A DNA stretch of 64,000 nt, taken from assembly GCF_000142905.1 (NCBI RefSeq), contig NW_013657678.1, forward strand, positions 145,877-209,876. The letters run 5' to 3'. The position numbers and the translations under genes are program-made. Positions 8,617-19,400 of this stretch are shown here, in pieces. The notes under the pieces are model-generated. The model was not told where the DNA came from, did no database searches, and worked only from the letters and a program-made list of their open reading frames with translations. This stretch comes from Thecamonas trahens ATCC 50062 (lineage: Eukaryota; Apusozoa; Apusomonadida; Apusomonadidae). The first letter of the stretch is position 1, and every line of letters starts with the position of its first letter.

Positions 8617-9618
8617 TTACGCTGCCTTTGTCTTACTCCGACGTGTCCGCGGCCTCAACGAGCGTGCGGCGTCGCCACTTGCAGTTGCCGTCGACTTGGC
8701 CGCCGACCGCTGGGTCCTGGCCCGGGTCCGGCTCCGGCGGCGCTCGCGGGCGTCGACGAGGGCGGCCGACGGTGGGCTTCCGCTGCGGACCTCGAGCGGC
8801 GGGGCCGGCGGCGGGATGGCGCCAGACCACACGCCCTCGGCGCGAGCGACCTGCTCGGCAAAGACCAGGCCGGCAAGGAGACGCACAGCCTCGACTGGCG
8901 CCTGTGTCCATCGCCGAAGGGCGTACGCCACCGCAAGACCCACCATCGACGAGTACATCGACCGCGAGCCCATGACCGCCCGGCCGGGCAGCCGGACGTT
9001 GTGCGAGACAGAGGCAACGTAGGCGACAGCGCGCATGGTGAGGCCCGTGGCGACCGCCATGGCCACGCATGGCATGATCACGCCCGGCGCATACCACACC
9101 GATGGTATCGGCCGCGCGTAAGCAGGCATACTGCTCGGGTCGCTCGTCAGCGTGGCGTAGAGCTTGTCTTGGAAGGCAATGGCGCCGCGGGCCTTGTAAG
9201 CACACTGGCCGATGACTACCGCCAGCCGCACCGGCCACCAGCCGTACGCCCGCAGCAGCAGCGGCGTCTCATACGTCAGCGCCCAGAGCACAATCGGCAC
9301 AAGCATGGCGTGTGGCTGCGTGAGGTAGCTGAGCGAGGCCGTCGGCGTGATGCTCGCCAGCGCCGCCACCGTCGACCCGGCCGAGCACGCCACCACGGCG
9401 AGCAAGTAGGCCCAGACCCGGGTCCGTGCCGGCAGTGCCACCTCGGCCCGATGTACCCGAGTGCAGGTGAAGATGCAATGTCCAACGTATGCACATGCCC
9501 AGAGCACGTCACTCCACGTCATGCCCGCCACCACCTCGACTGTCTCCGCCCACGCCACCTGCGCCGGGCCTACCGCCACCAGCATCTGCTCCATATCCAA
9601 CCCCATGATGCCCTGCAT
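8617..9618 (-). CDS. TRIC-type cation channel-like multi-pass membrane protein
   Basis: The 333-residue protein starts MQGIMGLDMEQM and has six to seven hydrophobic segments followed by a basic, low-complexity C-terminal tail (RERRRSRTRARTQRS and RPRTRRSKTKAA), as in TMEM38. The order of features recalls trimeric intracellular cation channels: a central helix ending IVLWALTYETPLLLRAYGWW, then PVRLAVVIGQCAYKARGA, which aligns in character with TMEM38 'IWYITFFCPHDLV...LPVQLLASGMKE', and then another span starting WYAPGVIMPCVAMAVATGLT. TRIC channels provide K+ counter-ion flux during Ca2+ release from ER stores. An alternative upstream ATG at 9811-9813 would add 65 poorly conserved-looking residues. 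The gene lies 252 bp downstream of the cyclase gene on the same strand. The family call is from pattern only. Confidence 0.55.
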   Translation of the reverse strand: MQGIMGLDMEQMLVAVGPAQVAWAETVEVVAGMTWSDVLWACAYVGHCIFTCTRVHRAEVALPARTRVWAYLLAVVACSAGSTVAALASITPTASLSYLTQPHAMLVPIVLWALTYETPLLLRAYGWWPVRLAVVIGQCAYKARGAIAFQDKLYATLTSDPSSMPAYARPIPSVWYAPGVIMPCVAMAVATGLTMRAVAYVASVSHNVRLPGRAVMGSRSMYSSMVGLAVAYALRRWTQAPVEAVRLLAGLVFAEQVARAEGVWSGAIPPPAPPLEVRSGSPPSAALVDARERRRSRTRARTQRSAAKSTATASGDAARSLRPRTRRSKTKAA

Positions 9619-9869
9619 ACTCTGCAACTCACTCAGCTTTGTCTTGCCTTGTCGACCTTTGGGTCTCTTGCCACTACTGGGGTCGATCTGCTGGGGTTGA
9701 GTCGAGTGTGCTCTGTCCTGCTCGCCACCACCTGGTCGCGCGCTCGCTTCATTTGCCGCTGCCTGCGCCAACGTGATGCCTACGTCATCACCCCTCAACG
9801 CTTGATTTGCCATTTGCTCGGGATAGGGCGTTAACTGTTCATGCAACCCCCCCCCCCCCCTCCCCTCCT

Positions 9870-12800
9870 CTACCCGATCGTACGCACCATGCCTGGAGCT
9901 GGTCGCGAGGTGTCGGCTCGAGAGCGCGAGCGGGTGGAGCCAGCCCGGTCTCGACCACACACGCGCTCGCCGTCTCGCTGGAGCCCGCGCTCACGTTCCT
10001 TGCTCCTGTGCTTGGCCTTGGCTTTGGGCCTGGCGTTGGACTTGGACCTGGACTTGGACCTGGACTTGGACCTAGCCTTGGCCTTGCTCTTATCCTTGGC
10101 CTTGGCTTTGCTCCGCTTTCCTGCACCCAGCTGCGGATCGTCGCGCCCATCGACAACAAAGTCATAGGCAGCTTCGACCTCGCGCTGCTTGTGCGAGAGC
10201 CGCTTTAGGCCTGCGCCGCGACGAGCGCCATACGTCCGCAGCGCCTTGGTCGTCGCAGACCGAGTGATGCCACCGGCGAGCGCCGGTGAGCGACGTGGCC
10301 GGTGCCGAAGCGGGGCAGCGTTGGTGCACGCTCGGGCTCGGGCGCAGCCACCTCGCCCGATTCAGAGAGGACGTGCGGCGAGCGCGAGCGCGACCGTGAC
10401 TGCGAGCGCGAGGTCGAACGCGAGAGTGAGCCTGACGGCGACGATGACCGTGACGAGCCCGAGCGGGAGCGCAGCGGATCGAGCGACCTCTTGCGGTCGC
10501 GGGTCGGCAAGACCATGGCGACCGGCGGCGCAAGAAGGTTGCCCTCGGACGCGGTGGCTGGCTGCAGAAGACGCGGCGACGGCAATGTCGGTGTCGATGA
10601 CGAGAGCATCAGCCGCGGATGCGAGTGGGTGCCCGACGAGTCGCGGCGTGCGCGGGTCGGCAAAGCTCCGCCTGAGCTTGTGCCTGCACCTTGCTCGCCG
10701 GCCTCCAGACTTGCCAGCGCCGAGACGAGGTCGGAGCGAACGCCATCGTCCAGATTTCCCGTTTTGAGCACATGCTGCATGTACCGGCGGAGCGCCCGCT
10801 TGGCATTTGCTTCCTGCTGCAGGCGCGCCTTGAGGCGAGTGACTTTGGCCTTGAGCTTCTGAATCGACTCGGCGTCGATTTCGCGACGGGCCGCGAGGTA
10901 AGCATTGGCGTTGCTCGTCGCGCACCCGTGTCCACCGCGAGCGTGGTGCTCGCGAAAGACGGCCATTTGCTCCTCCAGGTTGGTAGCGAGGTCGGCAACC
11001 TCGCGGGCACGAGTCTGCATGCTCTCGAGAAGGCCGGCAGTCTCGACGGCGGCCGCCGACAGCCGCGCAAGCTCGTTTCGCATCCGCACCGCCTCGTCGG
11101 CGCCGACCATCGACTGCTGCGCCTCAAACCGCGAGACAAGGTCGATGGTAGCAGTCTCGGACGCCACCAACTCTGACTCGAGGTTCGCGAGATCACTCAA
11201 CAGCTGGGTATTCTCATGGCTCATGAAAGCGAGCTCGCGGTCGAGCGCTGTGCCGTCGGCGCGCTCGCCTTCGGGTGCAAACTGGAACGGCACTCGGTGG
11301 TGGCCCTTGTCGGTCTCAAACGTCCGCTCCATGTGCTCGGGCGACGTCACCGAGTACATAGCCATCTTGGTGGCGATGCCCTTGAGCTCAAACGAGCCGA
11401 GCGCCGCCACCACAGGCGTATTCGCTGCTGACGAGCCTGCGAGGCACGGAGCAATCTCGGCTTGGACCGCGTCCGAGACCACAATCTGGCCGCCAGACGC
11501 GAGGCCCTCGACTCGGGCCGCACGGTTGACCATTGGGCCAAAGTAGTCCATGCGACCAGTGACTGGATCAAGCCGCGACTGTGGCGTACCCAAATGAATT
11601 CCCATCCGCACACGCAAGCCGCGCCAGATGAGCTCACCGGACGCGGCATGCTCCGGTCGCGTCAGCGGACGGCTGGCATCGAGCAGCGCCTCCGGCCAGG
11701 CCGCACGCAGCAGCGCGCTCTGCAAAAAGACTGCACACGCAATGGCATCCATGGCCGAGCGGAACGCAATCATAAATGCGTCGCCTTCAGTCTTGACCTC
11801 GTAGCCCGCGTACCGCGAAATGCCTTCGCGGACAACGTTGTTGTGAACCGCCAGCGCGGCAGCCATCACCTCGGCGTCTGACTCCCACAGCGCAGTTGAG
11901 CCCTGGATGTCGGTAAACATGAGCGTGAGTCGCCCGGTCGGCGCAGCAACCCCACAGTCGTTGCGGTCGTCGTCGGCGGCGGCAACCTGCAGCTTTTTCT
12001 GCACAATCTTGAACCGCTTGGCAAGACCTTGGGACCGCTCCAGTGCCGACCGCAGCTTGGCCTCGGCCTCGGCACGCTCGGCCTTGACCTCGGCCACAAA
12101 CGCCCGTGCGCTGACCTGGGCCTGGGCTTGCTGAGCCTGGGCCTCGCTCAGGCGCGCAGCGAGGCTCTCGCACTCAGCGCGTGCAGCGTCGAGCTTGGTC
12201 TGCAGCTCGTCAACTTTGGTCTGCAGCGGCGCCTGCTCGGCGTCGATGTCGTAGAGCTCGAGCTCGAGCCTCCGATTAGCAGCCGCAAGCTCGTCGGCCC
12301 GCGCGTGCGCCGCATCGGCCTCGGCTCGCGCTTCACTAACCTCTTTGCGGAGCGAGGCCAGTTCGCATGCAACAGGGTCGGCGTCACTGGACTCGCCGTT
12401 GGCCGACACCCACTGCTCCAACGGCGGCAGCGCCGCGAGCAGCCGTGACGAGCACAGCAGCCCCAGCGCGCCCTGCACGCTCTGCGCCAGGCCGAGCACC
12501 TCGCTGACGTACAACATCAGCGTGCACTCGTCCGGCTGGTCCACAAACGCCTCGGGCTCGAAAATGGCGGCCGGAACGCTGAGCAATGCCTCGGCCTTGT
12601 GGGCCACCGCAGCAAGGCCCTTGGACGGCCAGCTTGCCCGCGGCACAAGCGCCGCAAGGAGGCTGTGGAGTACCGTGCCGTCGGCCCAGTCGGTGGTAAA
12701 GTTGAGCAGCGGCTTGCCATCGGCGCCGGCGCACGTGCCGCGCTCGCCGATGACCTCGCGAACTTGCGCTAGAAGCTCCGACTTGGCCTTGCCTGCCCGC

Positions 12801-13244
12801 CGTGGGCTAGACACCGCCGGGCTCGACTCTTGACAAAGCCCGGGCATCCGCCGCCGGCCCTGCGCCGCGCGGAGCGCCAGATCCCACAAGAACATGATGC
12901 CGCGCTCGCCTTTGTCCAGATCTAGCAAGTCGGCGAGTGTACACCCAAGTCTCAACCCGCCGTCTTTGAGCAGCGCAAGGCAAGCGGCGGTGCATGCCAC
13001 AGGGTCGTTCGTGCCGGGCCACCCGGGCTCGCGGACCACAGCCTTGTCCAGCACCATTGACGTGAGCGCGGGAAGCACGACAGTGAGCTGTTCTTGGAGC
13101 TCTTCCACCGGCTGCACGCCCCCTCCCATACACAGCGCACGCATTATCCACAACGGGTAAGTCTGGGCCGTGTGCATCCTCTCCCACCCTCTGTACATAC
13201 GCGCCAAATACGCCGCGTAGAATGTTTGTCAGCTTGGCGCCCAT
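9870..13244 (-). CDS. Adenylyl cyclase with N-terminal calponin-homology domains and coiled coils
   Basis: Probable exon 1 is 13197-13244 (MGAKLTNILRGVFGAY) and exon 2 is 9870-13111; an alternative acceptor would start exon 2 at 13162. The product is about 1,096 residues. Residues 1-105 resemble CH1, and 120-226 are CH2 (LLNFTTDWADGTVLHSLL ... DQPDECTLMLYVSEVLGL). A coiled coil follows, then a class III cyclase domain near 405-595. It has both metal Asp residues (MFTDIQGS; EGDAF), the Asn-Arg transition-state pair (VNRAARVE), and Lys and Asp at the purine-selecting positions (EVKTEGD; MDYFGP), which predicts adenylyl rather than guanylyl cyclase. The domain resembles trypanosomatid-type cyclases. 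A second coiled coil and a Ser/Arg- and Lys/Ala-rich tail end the protein. At the G run 10312-10315 one base appears missing; restoring frame extends the protein through KRLSHKQREVEAAYDF to the stop at 9870. Confidence 0.85.
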
Positions 13245-13617
13245 CCGACAACACCAAGTGGTGGCTTGCCGAACAACGCCGGGCGCCAGCAAAGCGCAAG
13301 CCGGGAACCACCGCCATTCCGCACACACACACACACTAACACGCACACACATGACCTAAGCGTACCACATGTGCGTCTCCAAGTGCGCTATTTACCCAGG
13401 CAAGGAGGCCTGTCTTGAGCCGCGCCACCCGCCACGGCTCTACCCACCCATTGAACCGGTCCATAGCGACACGACAGAGAAGCGTGTCGTGTTTGACTGT
13501 GGCAGCGCGGGTGAGCGCATAAAAAACGAGCCACACCTGCCAGGCGATCAGACATGCCACATGCGACGTGTCGGTACTGTTCGGTGTTGTTCGGAGCATT
13601 CCCGGCGCCAACCTCCG
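13245..13617. other. Intergenic region upstream of the cyclase
   Basis: This region lies between the start of the cyclase gene and the 3' end of the ABCB gene, both on the minus strand. It holds a CA/AC microsatellite at about 13321-13350 and no supported gene. Confidence 0.4.
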
Positions 13618-15921
13618 TCACGCCTGCAACTGGCGGTCGACAAGCTTCGAGTACGTGCCGCCGCGCGCAATGAGTTCGTCGTGGCTTCCAGCCTCGGCGA
13701 TGCGCCCGTCCTCGACAACCACCACCAAGTGGGCCTGACGAACCGTCGAGAGGCGATGGGCGATGATGAGTGCAGTCCGACCCTCCATGAGGTTATCGAT
13801 GGCTTGCTGGACAAGAAACTCCGACTCGGCGTCGAGCGCCGACGTCGCCTCGTCGAGGAGCAGGATCGATGGGTTGATCAGCAGCGCCCGGGCAATGGCG
13901 ATGCGCTGCTTCTCGCCACCGGAAAGCCGCACACCACGCTCGCCGACCAGCGCATCATATCCACCCTCACACCGGGTGATAAACTCGTGGGCGTTGGCCC
14001 GTTTGGCGGCTTCCACAATCTCCGCAAACGAGGCCTCGGGCTTGGCGTACGCAATATTCTCGGCAATCGAGGTGGCAAAGAGTACCGGCTCTTGCGAGAC
14101 CATGGCCATGTTCCCCCGGAGCCAGGCGAGATCAAGCTCGTCGAGCGGGACGCCGTCGATGATGATGGTGCCCGAGGAGGGCGAGTAGAACCGCTCAATG
14201 AGGGCCATGATCGTCGACTTGCCCGAGCCCGATGGGCCAACAAGCGCGGTGACAAAGCCCGGCTGGATGGTGAGCGAGACCGAGTCGAGAACAACCGTGT
14301 CCGGCCGGGTCGGATAAGAAAAGCTCACGTCGCGGAGCTCGATGGCGCCCGCAAGCTCTGGCAGTGAAACACCGACGCCCGGCTGCGTTGGCGGCAGCAG
14401 CGGCTTGCGGTCGAGGAGCGCAAAGATCCGCTCCGATGCACCAAGCGCCTGCATGACCGTCGTCCACAGTGAGGCCAGCGCCGCGAGATTGATACCCACG
14501 GTGAGGGTGTAGAGGAGAAAGGCCGTGAGCGAGCCCGCAGTCATCGAGCCGTGGAGCACAAGCCGGCCGCCGTACCACAGAACGAGCACAATGCCGAGTT
14601 CGGCGGCGAGGGTGACGCCGCCGAGGAACGACCCGTACGTCAGCGCAATTCTCTTACCGATGGCGTATGAAGCCTGAATGTCGCCAGTGTAGCGTGCCAC
14701 TTCGTGCGACTCGTTGGAGAACGAGCGGACCGTCCGGATCTGTGCAATCGACTCTTCCGCCGTGGTGCCGGCTGTCGCCAGCGCGTCCTGAAATCCCTTG
14801 CGCAACCCGCGCAGCATCCGCCCGTAGATGACGGTAGCGATAGAGATGACCGGAACGACAGAGAGCATGACAAGCGTCAGCCGCCATGAGACGACGAAAA
14901 GGATGGCCACTCCACCGAGAATGGTGACTAGCGTCCGGGCAAACATCGAGATGTTGATGGTGACCGCGTTCTGCAGGACCTGCGTGTCTGACGAGAGCCT
15001 GTTGATGAGCTCGCCCGTCCGATTGGCGTCAAAGAACCCGATCTCTTGCGCCACAATCGACGCGTACAGCCGCGTTCGCAGTCGTGCCACCACGCGCTGC
15101 CCTGCAAGCGTGAACATCCAGCCGCGGACAAAAGAGCCAAGAGAGCCCAGAACAAAAACAACAATGAGCTGGAGGACCGATGTGGCGAGCTTATCCTCGC
15201 CGGCATGTGTGTCAGACGCTGTTCGGTCGTCTGAGACGGCCGAGATGATCTTGCCAAAGTACATCGGAATGGCCAGCGCCGCCGCCGCCGCCACCAGTAG
15301 CGCCACCAGGCCAACCGCAATAATGCCCTTCTCCGGTCCGGCGAGCGAAATGAGCCGCGGCAGCGTCGCGCTTGGCGGGAGCTTGTCCAGACTGACGCTG
15401 CTGCCGCCAGCCTTGATCCCGCCGCCGGCCACGTCGCCGGCAGCATCGTTAATCCCAAGGTACCCGCCACGCCTCTCCGCCGCCAGCCTCAGATACGCAT
15501 CGCGCGTGTCTGCGCGAACCACGAAAAAGGCGAGGACTTGCGTGAGCGCAAAAGCTAGGGCAGCAATGACCATGGCGTGGGTGAGCTCGGCCGATGCAGG
15601 ATACGACGCCTCGTCAGCCCGGAGCACGACCACAGCCTTGACCACTGTAAAGACAAGGGCGGCAAAGTTGAACAAGCCCAGCAGTGGCGAGCCAAAGACC
15701 GCACGGTACGACGCCGCAAGCAGTAAGCCAGTGCCCACACACCGGACTACCGCCAAGCACACGAGATCAAACGTTGATGTCCGCACCGAGTATCCGCGCA
15801 CCGATTGCCCGTCGGTCGCCCACCCGCGCTCTGCGCCCTCACCCACAAACGCCCCGCCCTGCGCCAGCAACTCCAGCAGGCTCAGCCCTATCAGGATCGC
15901 TGCTCCGTACTTGAGCTTCAT
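13618..15921 (-). CDS. ABCB-family half transporter (TAP/TAPL/MDR-like)
   Basis: The 767-residue protein has an N-terminal block of extra hydrophobic helices (about 1-200), the six-helix ABC type I exporter core (about 220-500), and one nucleotide-binding domain. The Walker A is GPSGSGKST near 560, the signature LSGGEKQR near 665, and the Walker B ILLLDEATSALD near 690, followed by the switch His in LIIAHRLSTV. All catalytic residues are present. The length and the extra N-terminal helices resemble ABCB9/TAPL or other half transporters that homodimerise in lysosomal or ER membranes. The start is the ATG of MKLKYGAAILIG; an upstream extension would need a non-ATG start. The substrate cannot be told. 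It is divergent from the receptor-kinase gene. Confidence 0.92.
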   Translation of the reverse strand: MKLKYGAAILIGLSLLELLAQGGAFVGEGAERGWATDGQSVRGYSVRTSTFDLVCLAVVRCVGTGLLLAASYRAVFGSPLLGLFNFAALVFTVVKAVVVLRADEASYPASAELTHAMVIAALAFALTQVLAFFVVRADTRDAYLRLAAERRGGYLGINDAAGDVAGGGIKAGGSSVSLDKLPPSATLPRLISLAGPEKGIIAVGLVALLVAAAAALAIPMYFGKIISAVSDDRTASDTHAGEDKLATSVLQLIVVFVLGSLGSFVRGWMFTLAGQRVVARLRTRLYASIVAQEIGFFDANRTGELINRLSSDTQVLQNAVTINISMFARTLVTILGGVAILFVVSWRLTLVMLSVVPVISIATVIYGRMLRGLRKGFQDALATAGTTAEESIAQIRTVRSFSNESHEVARYTGDIQASYAIGKRIALTYGSFLGGVTLAAELGIVLVLWYGGRLVLHGSMTAGSLTAFLLYTLTVGINLAALASLWTTVMQALGASERIFALLDRKPLLPPTQPGVGVSLPELAGAIELRDVSFSYPTRPDTVVLDSVSLTIQPGFVTALVGPSGSGKSTIMALIERFYSPSSGTIIIDGVPLDELDLAWLRGNMAMVSQEPVLFATSIAENIAYAKPEASFAEIVEAAKRANAHEFITRCEGGYDALVGERGVRLSGGEKQRIAIARALLINPSILLLDEATSALDAESEFLVQQAIDNLMEGRTALIIAHRLSTVRQAHLVVVVEDGRIAEAGSHDELIARGGTYSKLVDRQLQA

Positions 15922-16464
15922 GTTGACAGTCGCACTTGCTGCTCCGCGCAAAACAACGAGCAGTGGCTTTGTCCCACCCCCACGCCAGCGCCCACGCCTC
16001 CTGCACCCTCACCTCGCCTCCTCGCTGCCGCCGGTCGCACCATGGCCACAGCAGACGGCGACTCGGCAATGGCATGACACTTTTGATGGGTTACGAACGA
16101 CCGAGACGCGCAGAGCCCGGTGCATGGGACCGACCACAGACGCGATCACAGAAGCCACATGCACATGTACCAAGTATCCACATAGCCTCTCCTCCCCCCC
16201 CTTCCCCCCTTTCCCCCTCCCCTCTCTTCGTCTCACTGCAGACCGCAAGCTGTGAATCAGAAAAGCCAGCCGAGCCACTCGTCTGTCACCTACCTGTCAC
16301 CTGCGGCAAACGTTCACGCTGTTCCTCACTCCCGCAGCCCCCCTTCCCCCCCCCCCCCCCCACCCTTGCCCCGTACATCGCCAACACTCCTCACAATTGC
16401 CCCAACCCCGCCTATCACACACACACACACACACACAAGCTCCTGCACCATTCCATATCACGGT
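15922..16464. other. Divergent promoter region, ABCB gene / receptor kinase gene
   Basis: This 543-bp region between divergent starts contains pyrimidine-rich sequence, a run of 16 C at 16346-16361 and a CA repeat at about 16418-16437, both on the sense strand of the kinase gene. No gene is supported. Confidence 0.45.
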
Positions 16465-19400
16465 ATGCGCCCGTCTTCCGCTGTCTTCATGCTTCTTGTC
16501 GTGGCTGTGGCAGGTGTCTGGGCAATCCCGGCCAGCAACACATACTGCGCTCTTCGGCCGCGTGTCTCTATTCATTCGGTCTACCCCGTTGGCTCCGGCT
16601 CAGACCGTACACTGCGCGCAGTGTCGGGTGCGTATGCAGCAAGTGCAAATGCTTCGTTCGACATCGACTACTTTCCGCATCCCATGCCTACCACCATCGA
16701 TGACTACGCCCACTGGGTCAAGTCACCCATCTCTGCAGATGTTCTGCCGTGGTACCCGCGCGGTGGCGGGTACACCATCTTTGATGGCGACCACTATGAG
16801 CCGCTCGACGACCTGTGGGCAGCATCGGATCTAGGCTCGGACCTCCCGCAGCCGGCCATCCGGGCATGTCGCGGTGCGGACGGTGTCATGTATGCTGTCC
16901 CACTCGTCGCCGAGTCGCAATTCTGCGTCTACCGCGAATCGTTCTTTGCGGCGCGTGGCCTCTCAGCGCCGCGCTCGTGGTCCGAGTTCCTCCAGCTCTG
17001 TGCCGCTGTCTCGAGCGATGGCACTGCTTGCCTTGCCACGGACTTTTCCTGGTTCCCGGCCTCTGCTGTCTTTGACTACCTTGCAATCCGGATGCACGGC
17101 AACGCGTTCTTCACCTCGTTTTCGAGGGAAACGTCTCGTTTACGGATCACCGTCTTATGGACACCTTTACCGAGTACGGCCGCCTGCTCGAGGCCGGCTA
17201 CTTTGCGCCCACGCCCGAGTCGGGCTTTACCCTCATGCCTGACTCGAGCTGGCTCAAAGACAATCGTGCTGCCATGTACTGCGGCATCTCCGCCGCCACC
17301 GGTGTCCTCATCGGTGCCGGTGTATCATCGACTGACCTCAAGGCTTTTGCATTCCCTCGCTATGATGGGTCACGCGGTAGTGCTGGTTCCGACACGCCCA
17401 CCAACGCCGCGCTCTCACTTCTTACCACGCTCTCCATTCCTCGCAACGCTCAGCACAAGACCGAGGCCAAGGACTTTCTGGCCTTCCTCTCACGGCGCGA
17501 GACAGCCGTCAACATCACGCTCCCTGCGCTTCAATCAGGGTTCCCCCTTCGCCTCTCGGCTGCCTCTCTCGCTGCCTCTTCGCGCGCGCGGCTTGGTGTC
17601 ACCTTGCTCTCGGCCATGTCCGAGCGAGCGCCGCAGGTCTCGCGCTCGGCATTTGGCCCGAGCGAGCTCTCCATTGCATGGGGAGCTCTTCTTGACGCGA
17701 TCAACCTCGGTGCAACGTCAGTGGATCAAACGCGTGCCATGGCCGACGATAAGCTGCCGGTCATCGAGGCCACTCGCCAGGCACTGCTTAACCTGCTTAC
17801 TATCTCTCCGATCGTCCAGCCGGGCGGAGGCTCATTTGCCGGCTCGGTCACAGTCACGCTCTCGACGCCCACCACCGGTGCCACCATTTACTACACCATT
17901 GACGGAACTGAGCCGCGCCTGTCATCCGCTGAGTATTCGGGGGGGTTTGTGCTCTCCGCCAAGGGAACCATAGTGGTCCGGGCCTTTGCTGTCGCCTTTG
18001 GCCTCCACCGTTCTCCTGAAGTCTCTGCGTCGTTTGTAATAACCGCATCAAGCGATGCTCTCGTCGCTCGCCCGTCTGCCGCGGTCAGTGTTGGCATGGT
18101 GATTGGCGCTGCGGCAGGAGGCATTTGCTTTGTCGCCTTGATCCTCGCTTTCGCTCTGGTTTTTCTCCGCCGAAAGCGCACCATGGTCCACTCGATTAAC
18201 TCGAGTGCAGACCTCATCATCGAGCCTGAAAGCCTCCATCTGGAAGTTCATATTGGCTCGGGCTCGTTTGGCGAGGTGTGGAAGGGTACGTGGCGGTCGG
18301 CCAATGTGGCTGTCAAGCAACCGCGATCGTCAATCGTGTTTGACGTCGCTGCCTTTGCCGACGAGGCCCGCATCCTGCATCGCCTCCGCCACCCGCACAT
18401 TGTTATTTTCATGGGCATTACCGTTAACCCTGCAGCAATCGTGACTGAGTACATGGATCGCGGCTCGATGTACCAAGTCCTTCACGATCCTTCGCTGTTC
18501 CTGCATCCATTGATTGTGCTCAAGTGGGCTCACAACATCACCATGGGCATGGCCTACTTGGCGGCGTCAGACGTCGTCCACGGCGACCTCAAGTCGCTCA
18601 ACGTCCTCATCGACAACGCGTGGACTCCCAAGATCTGTGACTTTGGCATGTCCACCATAATTCGCCCAATAGCCGAGGCCGAGAACGACGTGTCGTCGCA
18701 CGGCAGCTTCTTCAACACGGCTCCATCATCGCATGTCTCCTCGCTCACCCCGCTTGAGCTGGCCCTTGGTAGCACTGGCCATGACGAGTTGTACAATGTT
18801 GGAACCCTTCTCTGGGCTGCACCCGAGACTGTCTTCTCGGGTGCACCTGGCATGACATCGGCCTCGGACGCGTACTCGCTCGGCATCACGCTCTGGGAGC
18901 TGGCATCGCGGGCTGACCTGTTTCCTTCTGAAAACCCCTTAGCCGTGGCCCTCGATGCCCTCGAAGGTCGCCGCCCACCGCTGGCGGCCATCCCGCCGTC
19001 ACTCGTCGACATTGTCCCGGTCATCGAGGGACTGTGGGCCCAAGAGCCAGACGCCCGGCTGAGCTTTGACAGCGCTGTCGCCCAGCTCCAGTCTCTCTAC
19101 TCGGTCGAGTCGGTGGTGTACCCGAGTCAGGACGCCCTGCCGAGTGGGCATGTCATCGTCATGCACTGCGAAGTGCGGCTGGTCCGTCGCGCCTTGATCA
19201 GCTCGCCGGCCGCACTCGGCGCGCCCCTCGCTGCCTTTCACACGCACCTTCCCAAAATGGCCCGTAAGGCCGGTGGGCATGTTCTTGCCTGGGGTCTCGG
19301 CTGGGTCACTATCACTCTCCACGGTTTGGTTCAGCTCCTCGACATGCTCAAACGCGTGACAGTCGTCGACCGAGGAGCGCTTCCCATCGCCACGCTCATT

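Noticed and set aside
9889-10167. Plus-strand frame reading LALDLDLDLDLDL, seeming a hydrophobic/acidic repeat protein
   Set aside because: It is the antisense of the Lys/Arg/Ser codon repeat in the cyclase tail, which continues a real protein after one base is restored.
13163-13196. 34-nt intron in the cyclase 5' end
   Set aside because: It is in frame but much shorter than the other introns (79-514 nt); the acceptor at 13112 gives an 85-nt intron in the same phase and is preferred, though not proven.
14828-16255. Long plus-strand open frame of 475 codons
   Set aside because: Opposite strand of the ABCB gene, Ser/Thr/Arg-rich with no domain; GC-rich DNA keeps the antisense frame open.
16465-17180. 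Separate solute-binding gene and kinase gene, or a pseudogene
   Set aside because: The solute-binding fold continues without loss in the next frame from FEGNVSF onward, and one missing T explains the break.
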